64,000 nucleotides of DNA from Megasphaera sp. AM44-1BH (GTDB lineage: Bacteria; Bacillota; Negativicutes; Veillonellales; Megasphaeraceae): the NCBI RefSeq assembly GCF_003467125.1, contig NZ_QSFA01000009.1, positions 1-64,000 on the forward strand. The letters run 5' to 3'. This document shows, in pieces, positions 24,835 to 32,957 of the stretch; position 1 is the stretch's first letter; each line of letters opens with the position of its first letter. A program made the position numbers and the translations under genes. The notes under the pieces are model-generated. The model did no database searches, had not been told where the DNA came from, and saw only the letters and a list, made by a program, of their open reading frames with translations.

Positions 24835-26276
24835 TTTTTCCAGCGAGCTCCTTGCGGAGAATCTTCTACGGTGATGCCCAGAGCCGCCAGCTTATCGCGG
24901 ATAGCATCGGCAAGGGCATACTGTTTCTGGGCCCGGCATTCCTGACGGACTTCCAGGATGAGGTCCATAAGGTCGTTATAGTCCTTATTGCTGGCTTCAC
25001 CTTTGCTGCCAGTCCAGCGGTCTTCCAGAATACCCAGGATATCAGTCATAGTCTTGAAAATCCGTTTGACTTCCGATACGACAGACGAATCGACAGGCAC
25101 ATTTTTATTGAGGACTGCGTCTTTGTAAATATTGACTTTACGGGCCAGTTCAAACATAGCTGCGCTGGCAAGAGCCGTATTGAAATCATCGCACATGGCT
25201 TCTTCAAAGTCTTCTTCAATCTTTTTCGCATCTGCCAGAAGCTGGGCTGATGTATCCGATTTGGCACCAGCCGGCATAGCCAGCAGTTCCAGTACATTGT
25301 CAATCGATGTACCCAGCCGTTCCAGACTGCGCGTCATTTCTTCCAGGCGTTCATCGCTGAAATCAAGAGGACTGCGATAATGGTTGGAAATGAGGAAATA
25401 CCGCAGTGCATCGGGGCTGTAATGTTCCAGCACGTCTTTGACGAGGAAGAAATTATTCAGAGACTTGCTCATCTTTTCAGAATTGATGGTAATGAACCCG
25501 TTGTGCAGCCAGTATTTGACCATCGGCTTCTTGCCCGTATACGCTTCAGACTGGGCGATTTCGTTTTCATGATGGGGGAAGATCAGGTCACTGCCGCCGC
25601 CATGGAAATCAAAGGTATCGCCAAGATACTTATTGCTCATGGCAGAGCATTCGATATGCCAGCCGGGGCGGCCAGGTCCCCAGGGGCTGTCCCACGAAGG
25701 TTCACCTGGTTTGGCGCCTTTCCAGAGAGCAAAATCCATGGGATTGTGTTTGCGGTCATCGACTTCAATACGGGCACCGGCCATCATGTCGTCGAGGCTG
25801 CGGCCGCTCAATTTGCCATAGCCGGCAAATTTTTCTACACTGTAATACACGTCGTGGTCGATGACATAAGCGTATCCCTTATCAATGAGCGTCTGGACCA
25901 TATGGATGATTTCCGGCATGTGTTCCGAAACGCGGGGATATTTATCAGCCCGGCGGATATGCAGGGCATCCATGACTTCAAAATAGGAAGCGATGTACCG
26001 GTTGGCAATCGTATCCCACGTGACGCCTTCGCCATTGGCGGCGTTGATGATCTTATCATCGACATCAGTGAAATTCTGGATATGTGTGACTTCGTAGCCC
26101 AGATGTTCCAGATAACGTTTAATGACATCCCAGGTAACAAACGGACGGGCATTGCCCATATGGGAATGATTGTACGGTGTGATCCCGCAGACATACATCT
26201 TGACCTGTCCCGGTGTTACAGGCACGAACGTTTCTTTGCGGCGCGTGAGCGTATTGTATACTTTTAATTCTCTCAT
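24831..26276 (-). CDS. cysS: Cysteine--tRNA ligase
   Basis: 481-residue class I synthetase. The HIGH motif appears as HSHMGN (near residue 37) and the KMSKS loop as EKMSKSLNN (near 268); zinc ligands include C30 (MYVCGITPYN), the ECSAMS cysteine and HHENE. It is headed by a T-box leader with a plausible TGC specifier, so the whole cysS-secG string should rise when tRNA-Cys is uncharged. AGGAGG before the ATG. Confidence 0.97.
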   Translation of the reverse strand: MRELKVYNTLTRRKETFVPVTPGQVKMYVCGITPYNHSHMGNARPFVTWDVIKRYLEHLGYEVTHIQNFTDVDDKIINAANGEGVTWDTIANRYIASYFEVMDALHIRRADKYPRVSEHMPEIIHMVQTLIDKGYAYVIDHDVYYSVEKFAGYGKLSGRSLDDMMAGARIEVDDRKHNPMDFALWKGAKPGEPSWDSPWGPGRPGWHIECSAMSNKYLGDTFDFHGGGSDLIFPHHENEIAQSEAYTGKKPMVKYWLHNGFITINSEKMSKSLNNFFLVKDVLEHYSPDALRYFLISNHYRSPLDFSDERLEEMTRSLERLGTSIDNVLELLAMPAGAKSDTSAQLLADAKKIEEDFEEAMCDDFNTALASAAMFELARKVNIYKDAVLNKNVPVDSSVVSEVKRIFKTMTDILGILEDRWTGSKGEASNKDYNDLMDLILEVRQECRAQKQYALADAIRDKLAALGITVEDSPQGARWKK

Positions 26277-26299
26277 AGTAACCCTCCTCAGGTAAATAA

Positions 26300-26564
26300 A
26301 AAGACCGCCGTCCCCTTACAGAGACGGTGGCCCGTGGTTCCACTCTGCTTTATGGCATATACCATAATCTCGACTACAGGTAACGGCTGTCTCCGGACCA
26401 GGATACTGTCAGTTCACCCGGCCTGCTCCCAAAGGCAACTCTGCAATTTCATCTGCTGGCCCGGCTCTCAGCAACTACCGGACTTCTCTGTAGCGTTCCC
26501 TTGCAGATCATTTTGATCATCGCATTTACAAATTGATACTAATTATTAAATATACTGTATTGTA
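26300..26564 (-). ncRNA. T-box riboswitch leader of cysS (cysteine)
   Basis: The minus-strand leader contains the T-box core AGAGTGGAACCACGGG (26346-26331), matching the conserved TGGNACCRCG, followed by a GC-rich terminator stem (about 26329-26303) and a T5 run. Upstream is a stem I with an AGAGA K-turn element, a CCGG-closed hairpin and a GATCTGC/GCAGAT base stem. The probable specifier is TGC (26445-26443) in the context GAAATTGCAGA, i.e. cysteine, in agreement with the gene it controls. Confidence 0.85.
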
Positions 26565-26570
26565 TATTAC

Positions 26571-26599
26571 ATGATACTCAATATTTTCTATTCTGTCAA
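26571..26599 (-). promoter_or_regulatory. Promoter of the T-box-cysS operon
   Basis: TTGACA (26599-26594), a 17-base spacer and TATCAT (26576-26571). Starts transcription near 26564, about 290 bases before cysS. It begins 8 bases after the stop of the preceding small gene. Confidence 0.85.
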
Positions 26600-26606
26600 G
26601 AACATT

Positions 26607-27047
26607 TTATTCATCGGTCATATCCGGGCGGTCCCACGTATCAACAGGTATTTCGTCTTCCTCATCCTCATCGTCGGTCATCATTTCATCCATCCGGGAA
26701 GCCAGCTGGCAGAAATAGGGATAATAACGTGATGCACGGCCTGCTTCCAGTCCCTGATACGTCTCCCGGCAGGGGTATTCTTCCAGCAGCCGTTCGTAAG
26801 GCGGCAGAGGAATCCCGAATATAGGAGAAATTTCTCTGTCTTCAATGTCATCGAGCAGGCTGGACCCGGCCACGCGGAACGAATATATGCCGTTCAGATT
26901 TGTACAGTGGATATACGTATATCTCCCATTCCCCTCGGAAAGTTCGATTTCCCCGTCCAGCACCAGACGGCCTGCAATCATGCGGGCCGCCTGGTTGCGG
27001 CTGAGTACTTCCCACTGGGAAGAAGGCGTCTTGTCAGATGAATCCAT
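26607..27047 (-). CDS. Hypothetical acidic protein between gltX and cysS
   Basis: 146 residues, no signal peptide or membrane segment. The N-terminal 75 residues look like a small beta-rich fold (GRLVLDGEIELSEGNGRY, YSFRVAG); the last 30 residues are very acidic (DDEDEEDE). I recognise no family. The ATG at 27047 has only a weak GGTGA upstream, so translation probably depends on coupling to gltX, whose stop is 21 bases before. The codon pattern matches the neighbours, so it is likely a real lineage-specific gene. Confidence 0.6.
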   Translation of the reverse strand: MDSSDKTPSSQWEVLSRNQAARMIAGRLVLDGEIELSEGNGRYTYIHCTNLNGIYSFRVAGSSLLDDIEDREISPIFGIPLPPYERLLEEYPCRETYQGLEAGRASRYYPYFCQLASRMDEMMTDDEDEEDEIPVDTWDRPDMTDE

Positions 27048-27068
27048 CAGAGGTCACCATCCCGGCAT

Positions 27069-28532
27069 TTAGTCAGCAATGAGACCGCTGGCATTGAGCC
27101 GGCTGATGACCTTGTCCCGTCCCATGAGGGCGACGATGACGTTCAGGTCCGGTCCGTGCATGACGCCCGTAACGGCGACACGGATAGGCATATAGACGAA
27201 TTTGCCTTTCACTTTCAGGCCTTTCTGGATTTTTTTGAACAGAGGCTGTACTGTTTCTGCCGTCACATCGTCAAGTGCTGCCAGTTCATCGCGGAACATT
27301 TTGAGAACTGCCGGAGCCGTTTCTTCTTTGAGGACAGCGGCCGTTTCTTCATTTTCCGGCTGATAATCTTCCGTAAAGAATACTTTGGCTGCATCGACGA
27401 TCTGGGCGCCGTACTGGACGTGTTCACGCATAGCAGCACACATCTGTTTCAGCCAGGCCAGTTCATCGTCGGAAGGATGGTCCGATGCATAGCCTGCTTT
27501 CTGCAGATGAGGCAGGCAGAGTGCCAGCAGCTGGTCTTCATCCAGTTGTTTCATATAGTGGAAATTAATCCAGTTCAATTTTTCAATATCGAAGACAGCC
27601 GGATTCTTTGCCACCCGGTCCAGGCTGAACTGCTGGCAAAGTTCTTCCATAGAGAAGATTTCCTGATCGCTGTCCGGAGTCCATCCCAGAAGAGCCAGGA
27701 AGTTGTCGATAGCCTGTGGCAGATACCCCAGATCACGATACTGCTGGACACTTGTTGCACCGTGGCGTTTGCTCATCTTCTTCTTATCTTTGCCCAGGAT
27801 AAGGGATACGTGGGCAAAGGTCGGTACGGAAAAGCCCAGGGCTTTGTAAAGGACGAGCTGGCGCGGTGTATTGGACAAATGTTCTTCGGCACGGATGACA
27901 TGGGTAATATGCATGAGGGCATCGTCCATGACGACACAATAGTTATATACAGGAATGCCATCTGATTTGACAATGACGAAATCGCCTACTTTATTCGAAT
28001 CAAATGCAACATGGCCCCGTACGAGATCATCGAATTCGAGGGTTTCATTTTTTGGTGTCTTGACGCGGATGACGTAAGGACGGCCTTCTTTCAGGTACTG
28101 CTGGACCTGTTCTTCCGATAAATGGGAACACTTGCCAGAATAAACCGGTGTTTCTCCTTTTGCCATCTGTGCTTCTTTTTCGGCTTCCAGTTCTTCCGGT
28201 GTACAGAAGCAATAATACGCTTTGCCTTCAGCCAGCAGCTTATCCGTATATTTCTTATAGATATCCAGGCGTTCCATCTGACGATATGGTCCATCCGGGC
28301 CACCTACGTCAATACCTTCGTCCCAGTTAATCCCCAGCCAGCGCAGTGCTTCTTTGATGTTTTCTTCCGATTCGCGGGTGGAACGTTTCTGATCCGTATC
28401 TTCGATACGGACGACAAAAGTGCCCCCGGTATGCTTGGCTTCCAGGTAGTTAAAAAGGGCCGAACGGGCGCCACCAATGTGAAACGGGCCTGTCGGGCTC
28501 GGTGCAAAACGAACGCGTACTGTATTAGACAT
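27069..28532 (-). CDS. gltX: Glutamate--tRNA ligase
   Basis: 487-residue class I synthetase that charges tRNA-Glu. The HIGH element reads FHIGGARSALFN (residue 18 on) and the KMSKS loop KKMSKRHGATSV (near 252). The family usually has 470-490 residues. AGGAGG lies before the ATG. In this position it follows ispDF, as in the Bacillus yac region. Only one copy is seen here. Confidence 0.96.
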   Translation of the reverse strand: MSNTVRVRFAPSPTGPFHIGGARSALFNYLEAKHTGGTFVVRIEDTDQKRSTRESEENIKEALRWLGINWDEGIDVGGPDGPYRQMERLDIYKKYTDKLLAEGKAYYCFCTPEELEAEKEAQMAKGETPVYSGKCSHLSEEQVQQYLKEGRPYVIRVKTPKNETLEFDDLVRGHVAFDSNKVGDFVIVKSDGIPVYNYCVVMDDALMHITHVIRAEEHLSNTPRQLVLYKALGFSVPTFAHVSLILGKDKKKMSKRHGATSVQQYRDLGYLPQAIDNFLALLGWTPDSDQEIFSMEELCQQFSLDRVAKNPAVFDIEKLNWINFHYMKQLDEDQLLALCLPHLQKAGYASDHPSDDELAWLKQMCAAMREHVQYGAQIVDAAKVFFTEDYQPENEETAAVLKEETAPAVLKMFRDELAALDDVTAETVQPLFKKIQKGLKVKGKFVYMPIRVAVTGVMHGPDLNVIVALMGRDKVISRLNASGLIAD

Positions 28533-28560
28533 ACAAAATTCCTCCTACTATCTATTGCAA

Positions 28561-29739
28561 TTAATTCCTATATTTAATGACCATAGCGGCAGCCTGTGCT
28601 GCCATCCCTTCCTGACGGCCTACAAACCCCAGGTGCTCTGTCGTCGTCGCCTTGACGGAAACGGCGGCGGGATCGATCTGCAGCGCATCTGCCAGGTTCG
28701 CTGTCATCTGGGCGACATATGGCTTGATTTTGGGCTGTTGTGCCAGGAGCGTCACATCGACGTTAATGACGCGGCAGCTGTTCTCTATCAGTATCTGACG
28801 GACTTTGCGCAGTAAAATAAGGCTGGAAATGTTTGTAAACGATGCATCCGTATCGGGGAAATAGGTACCGATATCCTTCAGCCCCGCTGCCCCCAGGAGC
28901 GCATCTATGACGGCATGGACGAGTACATCCGCATCGGAATGGCCATCCAACCCTTTTTCATAAGGAATCTCTACACCTCCCAGAATCAGCTTCCGTCCTG
29001 CCGCCAGCGGATGGACATCATAGCCGCTGCCGACACGGTGTTCCGACGGTCCGGTCATATAAAATTCCAGGACCGGCACATCATCCATCGTGGTCACTTT
29101 ATGGTTCCGTTCATCACCCTGGAGGATGACAATCTTTTCCCCCATAGCTTCGGCCAGTGAAGCATCATCGGTACCAGTCAGATGATGTTCTTTGGCATAC
29201 CGGTGAGCCTCCAGCAGCGTATGGCGGCGGAAAATCTGAGGTGTCTGGACCGCAATCAGCCGGCTGCGGTCCAGTGTACGGACCCGCTGCAGGCCCCATG
29301 CACCGGCCTCTTCTCGTTCTTTTACCGTATCCTTGACGGGAATCGCATACACCGCTACATTCGCTTTTTCCATGACCGGCACGGCATTATCGAACCATTC
29401 CGGGCCTGCCATGGGCCGTGATCCATCATGGACCATAATAATGTCTGCTGTCTCATCCGCTGCCATGAGGCCGTTATAAACAGAATCTTCCCGTTCTGCA
29501 CCACCGAGGGCAAACCGTACAGGCACTGCCGGATGCAGACTGGCAACCATCGCCTCTATATCTTTGCGATCCCGCTCCGCTACGACGATGACGACTTCAC
29601 TGACACAGGACGCGGCAAAGACATGCTGCAGCGTATGGGTCAGTACAGGTTTCCCGCACAAAGGAAAAAACAGCTTATTGCGCTCATAGCCAAAACGCCG
29701 GCCTGAACCGGCCGCTACTATGATGACAGATACTTTCAA
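28561..29739 (-). CDS. ispDF: Bifunctional IspD-IspF isoprenoid enzyme
   Basis: 392 residues combining two non-consecutive MEP pathway steps. Residues 1-225 are IspD, MEP cytidylyltransferase (IIVAAGSGRRFG, MVHDGSRPM, VQTPQIFR, TGTDDASLAE). Residues 233-392 are IspF, MEcPP synthase (RVGSGYDVHPL, GGVEIPYEKGLDGHSDADVL, zinc ligands D and H). The TTG at 29739 is preferred because AGGTG lies 6 bases upstream; the frame is also open from a GTG at 29748. It abuts the stop of the PIN/TRAM gene. Separate ispD and ispF are the rule in Bacillus, so this is a fusion. Confidence 0.95.
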   Translation of the reverse strand: MKVSVIIVAAGSGRRFGYERNKLFFPLCGKPVLTHTLQHVFAASCVSEVVIVVAERDRKDIEAMVASLHPAVPVRFALGGAEREDSVYNGLMAADETADIIMVHDGSRPMAGPEWFDNAVPVMEKANVAVYAIPVKDTVKEREEAGAWGLQRVRTLDRSRLIAVQTPQIFRRHTLLEAHRYAKEHHLTGTDDASLAEAMGEKIVILQGDERNHKVTTMDDVPVLEFYMTGPSEHRVGSGYDVHPLAAGRKLILGGVEIPYEKGLDGHSDADVLVHAVIDALLGAAGLKDIGTYFPDTDASFTNISSLILLRKVRQILIENSCRVINVDVTLLAQQPKIKPYVAQMTANLADALQIDPAAVSVKATTTEHLGFVGRQEGMAAQAAAMVIKYRN

Positions 29740-29748
29740 TCGTTTCAC

Positions 29749-30930
29749 CTACTCATGTTCGACTTTTACGAATATCATACGTCCTGCCGAAGTCTGCAGT
29801 ACTGACGTGACTACGACGGGAACGGTTGAACCAATATACTTCTGACCATTTTCAACGACAATCATGGTGCCATCATCGAGATACCCTACCCCCTGATTGT
29901 TTTCTTTTCCGGCCTTGACAACCAGGACTTCCATATGCTCGCCAGGTATGCGTGCCGGTTTAAGGGCATTGGCCAGGTCGTTGATATTCAAAACGACTAC
30001 CCCCTGAAGGGCAGCGACTTTATTCAGATTATAATCATTGGTTACAACTTTGGCATTGATTTTACGGCCTAAGCGGACCAGCTTGGAATCGACGCCCTGG
30101 ACGTCATCAAAATCATCATTGATGATACGTACCTCCACGTAGTTGTCTTCCTGCATCTGCTTCAGTATATCCAGTCCGCGGCGGCCTTTATTCCGCTTGA
30201 GGACATCGGATGAATCGGCAATGAGCTGCAGTTCTTCCAGAACGAAAACAGGAACCAGCAGAGGTCCTTCGAGAAAGCCTGTACTGCATATCTCAGCAAT
30301 GCGTCCATCGATGATAGAACTCGTATCGAGAAGTTTACCGGAAAACTCTTCCTTTTTCCGCTCTTTTTCCCTGCTCCTCGGCAGCCGGAAAAAACTGACC
30401 CAGCCGGCAATTTCCGTCTTTTTTCGTACGGCAATGCTCATGCCGGCATACCCGAAGATGATACTGAAAACGATAGGCCCGTAGGCACCAATAATCGGCA
30501 GTTTGGAAAACGCCAGTCCTATTAAATTAGCAATGATGAGTCCAAAAAGCAATCCCAGCGTTCCAATCAGCAGATCCTGTGTCGAAAAATCACTCAGGCC
30601 GGTTTCCATGCGCTGAATCACTTTCCATATCAGACGCAGCACCAGCGGCGACAGTATATATCCCAGAAGAGCTCCCAGAAGTGCCCCCAGAATGTACGTA
30701 ATAATCGTCATGAGTGTCGTACCAAAAATACCGATACGGGAAAAGCGTCCTTCAATTTCAGCACTGAAAAAAGGCGTCGTCACAAACTGATCTGCCAGCA
30801 TGACAAATATGACAGCCATGATCAACATGACAGCACCTTTCATGATGTTATCAGCAATCTTCCGGCCATTGAGTTTCTTACGCTCCGGTTTTCTTTTTTC
30901 ACTGTTTTCTGTCGTATGTTCATCAGCCAT
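29749..30930 (-). CDS. yacL: PIN and TRAM domain membrane protein, YacL type
   Basis: 393 residues. Basic N-terminus, four hydrophobic segments (about residues 30-165), then a PIN ribonuclease-like domain with the acidic site LLDTSSIIDGRIAEI and VVTNDYNLNKVA (about 205-320), and a C-terminal TRAM RNA-binding domain (GKENNQGVGYLDDGTMIVV). In Bacillus this gene sits between disA and ispD; here disA is missing. The ATG follows GGGGGTGAC-like sequence. Probably an RNA-processing enzyme tethered to the membrane. Confidence 0.92.
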   Translation of the reverse strand: MADEHTTENSEKRKPERKKLNGRKIADNIMKGAVMLIMAVIFVMLADQFVTTPFFSAEIEGRFSRIGIFGTTLMTIITYILGALLGALLGYILSPLVLRLIWKVIQRMETGLSDFSTQDLLIGTLGLLFGLIIANLIGLAFSKLPIIGAYGPIVFSIIFGYAGMSIAVRKKTEIAGWVSFFRLPRSREKERKKEEFSGKLLDTSSIIDGRIAEICSTGFLEGPLLVPVFVLEELQLIADSSDVLKRNKGRRGLDILKQMQEDNYVEVRIINDDFDDVQGVDSKLVRLGRKINAKVVTNDYNLNKVAALQGVVVLNINDLANALKPARIPGEHMEVLVVKAGKENNQGVGYLDDGTMIVVENGQKYIGSTVPVVVTSVLQTSAGRMIFVKVEHE

Positions 30931-30972
30931 AACATGTCACCCCCTTCTTTTACTAATCAATACTTTTTATCC

Positions 30973-31002
30973 ATTATCTGCATAAAAAGAATCTTTTTAC
31001 AA
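30973..31002 (-). promoter_or_regulatory. Promoter of the yacL-ispDF-gltX operon
   Basis: TTGTAA (31002-30997), an 18-base spacer and GATAAT (30978-30973), about 45 bases before the PIN/TRAM gene. Confidence 0.55.
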
Positions 31003-31067
31003 TTTCTTATCATACCATATTTTTTTATAAGACACCATAAAAAAAGCATATCTCATGGAAAAGAAAC

Positions 31068-31108
31068 AACGAGCAGCCCTGCTTCCTTATACAGCACAGC
31101 TGCTCGTT
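31068..31108 (-). terminator. Terminator after the small secreted protein gene
   Basis: A 10-base-pair stem (31068-31077 with 31099-31108) with a long loop, followed on the minus strand by a T-rich stretch. It separates the radA side from the yacL operon. Confidence 0.65.
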
Positions 31109-31117
31109 TATTCCAGC

Positions 31118-31426
31118 TCAGCGATGGCAGCCACCATTGCCATGATGTCCATATCCCTGACCATCCGTATAACAAGGCCCTGTCATTTCTACTTCACCGT
31201 TCTGATTGACAATATAGCCCCGATGCTGGATAACCGGTTCCATATGTCCATCGGACATGACCCGTCGTCCCTGATAATACGTAACCGGACCATTGCAGTC
31301 ATATACCGTCTGATGTCCTGCCGGTCCGACAGGAGCCGTATTATGAAAATAAGCAAAGGCACTTCCGCCACATAAAAGGGCCAGCGCCGTGCACAACACG
31401 CCCAGCCGTTTTACCCGTTTCTGCAC
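31118..31426 (-). CDS. Small secreted protein of unknown function
   Basis: 102 residues with a clear signal peptide (basic MQKRVKR, hydrophobic LGVLCTALALLCGG, cleavage near AFA). The mature part holds three cysteines, many glycines and histidines, and ends GYGHHGNGGCHR, which could bind metal. GTG start at 31426 with AGGAGG 10 bases upstream. It lies in the slot where disA is found in Bacillus, but has no likeness to DisA. I recognise no family. Confidence 0.7.
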   Translation of the reverse strand: MQKRVKRLGVLCTALALLCGGSAFAYFHNTAPVGPAGHQTVYDCNGPVTYYQGRRVMSDGHMEPVIQHRGYIVNQNGEVEMTGPCYTDGQGYGHHGNGGCHR

Positions 31427-31522
31427 AACCGTTCTACCTCCTTTTCAAAAAGTTACTGTGTTATTATCAGTATACCACAGCCGTCTGTGAAAAGAATAAA
31501 ATTTTATTTAAATTGTCATCAT

Positions 31523-32902
31523 TCAGGAAGAAAAAGCTGCGGTAATTGCTTCCCGTATGGAAGACACGGGAATGATCCGGCAGTCAGGAAAGTCATCCTG
31601 TTTCAGTTCTGACATATTCCCCCGGGGAACGATGAACCGGGTAAATCCCATCTTCGCTGCTTCTTTCAGCCGGCGCCGGGCCTGTGGTACACGCCGTATG
31701 TCACCGGTCAGCCCCACTTCGCCCATAACTACCGTATGTTCATCCATAGAAAGGTCTTTAAAACTGGAAACGACAGCCAGAACAATGGGAAGATCCGCCG
31801 CCGTCCCGGTGATACGCAGTCCGCCTACGACATTGATGTAGACATCCTGTGTTCCCAGGTTCAGGCCGACCCGTTTTTCCAGGACGGCCAGCAGGATGAT
31901 CAGGCGGTTGTAATCCATTCCCGATGCAGTCCGCCGTGGCACAGCAAATACAGAATGAGCTGTCAGGGCCTGTATTTCTCCCAGCATGGGCCGCTGTCCG
32001 TCCATGACAGCAGCAATGGCAGAGCCGGCCTGATGGACTGACCGTTCGGCCAGCAGTAACTGAGACGGATTGGCCAGTTCTGAAAGACCTTCCTCCGTCA
32101 TGGTAAACATACCCGATTCATTCGTCGAACCAAAGCGGTTCTTGATTCCCCGCAGGATGCGGAACTGATACTGCCGGTCCCCTTCAAAATACAATACGAC
32201 ATCTACCATGTGTTCCATCATGTGCGGGCCGGCAATGGCTCCTTCCTTGGTCACATGGCCGATGACCACGACGGGAATATTGCTTGTCTTGGCAAAGGTC
32301 ATGAGCCGTGCTGTGCCTTCCCGTATCTGTCCCATGCTCCCCGGTGTGCCTTCTGCGTCCTGGCAGTACATCGTCTGGATGGAATCGACAATAAGCAGAC
32401 GCGGTTTCCGCTGTTCTGCCTCATGCAGTACCGCATCCAGTGACGTATCTGCCTGTATGAACAGATCAGGAGTCACAATACCCAGCCTCTGGGCACGCAG
32501 CTTAATCTGCCCCTGGGATTCTTCACCGGATCCGTACAGGACCGTACCCTGTTTTTTACAGACGGCTGCCGCCATCTGCAGCACCAGCGTCGATTTGCCA
32601 ATACCGGGATCTCCACTGAGCAGAATCAGGGCACCGGGAACCAATCCCCCTCCCAGTACGCGGTCCAGTTCGCCAATCCCCGTTTCCAGACGGGACATAT
32701 CTTCCATGGCAATATCCGTCAGTGCAGCCGGACGGGTTTCAGTACCCGTCCGCTGCATGCTGCCTGCTTTACGGGGAGCCTCCGGCTGCAGTGTTTCCTC
32801 GGTCATCGTATTCCATTCCCCGCACTGGGGGCAGCGTCCGAGCCAGCGGCTGGAAACACTGCCACAGTTGGCACATACATAGCGCGTTTTTACTTTAGCC
32901 AT
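31523..32902 (-). CDS. radA: DNA repair protein RadA/Sms
   Basis: 459 residues. N-terminal zinc finger of four cysteines (CANCG, CPQCG), RecA-like ATPase with Walker A GDPGIGKST near residue 96, the RadA-specific KNRFGS motif near 250, and a C-terminal Lon-like domain (GDIRRVPQARRRLKEA). Promotes branch migration and processing of recombination intermediates. It is transcribed with clpC, as in Bacillus. GAGGAG precedes the ATG. Confidence 0.97.
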   Translation of the reverse strand: MAKVKTRYVCANCGSVSSRWLGRCPQCGEWNTMTEETLQPEAPRKAGSMQRTGTETRPAALTDIAMEDMSRLETGIGELDRVLGGGLVPGALILLSGDPGIGKSTLVLQMAAAVCKKQGTVLYGSGEESQGQIKLRAQRLGIVTPDLFIQADTSLDAVLHEAEQRKPRLLIVDSIQTMYCQDAEGTPGSMGQIREGTARLMTFAKTSNIPVVVIGHVTKEGAIAGPHMMEHMVDVVLYFEGDRQYQFRILRGIKNRFGSTNESGMFTMTEEGLSELANPSQLLLAERSVHQAGSAIAAVMDGQRPMLGEIQALTAHSVFAVPRRTASGMDYNRLIILLAVLEKRVGLNLGTQDVYINVVGGLRITGTAADLPIVLAVVSSFKDLSMDEHTVVMGEVGLTGDIRRVPQARRRLKEAAKMGFTRFIVPRGNMSELKQDDFPDCRIIPVSSIREAITAAFSS

Positions 32903-32957
32903 GAATCTGCTCCTCTTCTGAAAGAAGTCATTTTTCTGTAATCCGTAACTTCTTTCT

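Noticed and set aside
25380..26267. 295-codon plus-strand open frame opposite cysS
   Set aside because: Fully antisense to a clear cysS; no ribosome-binding site and composition of a shadow frame.
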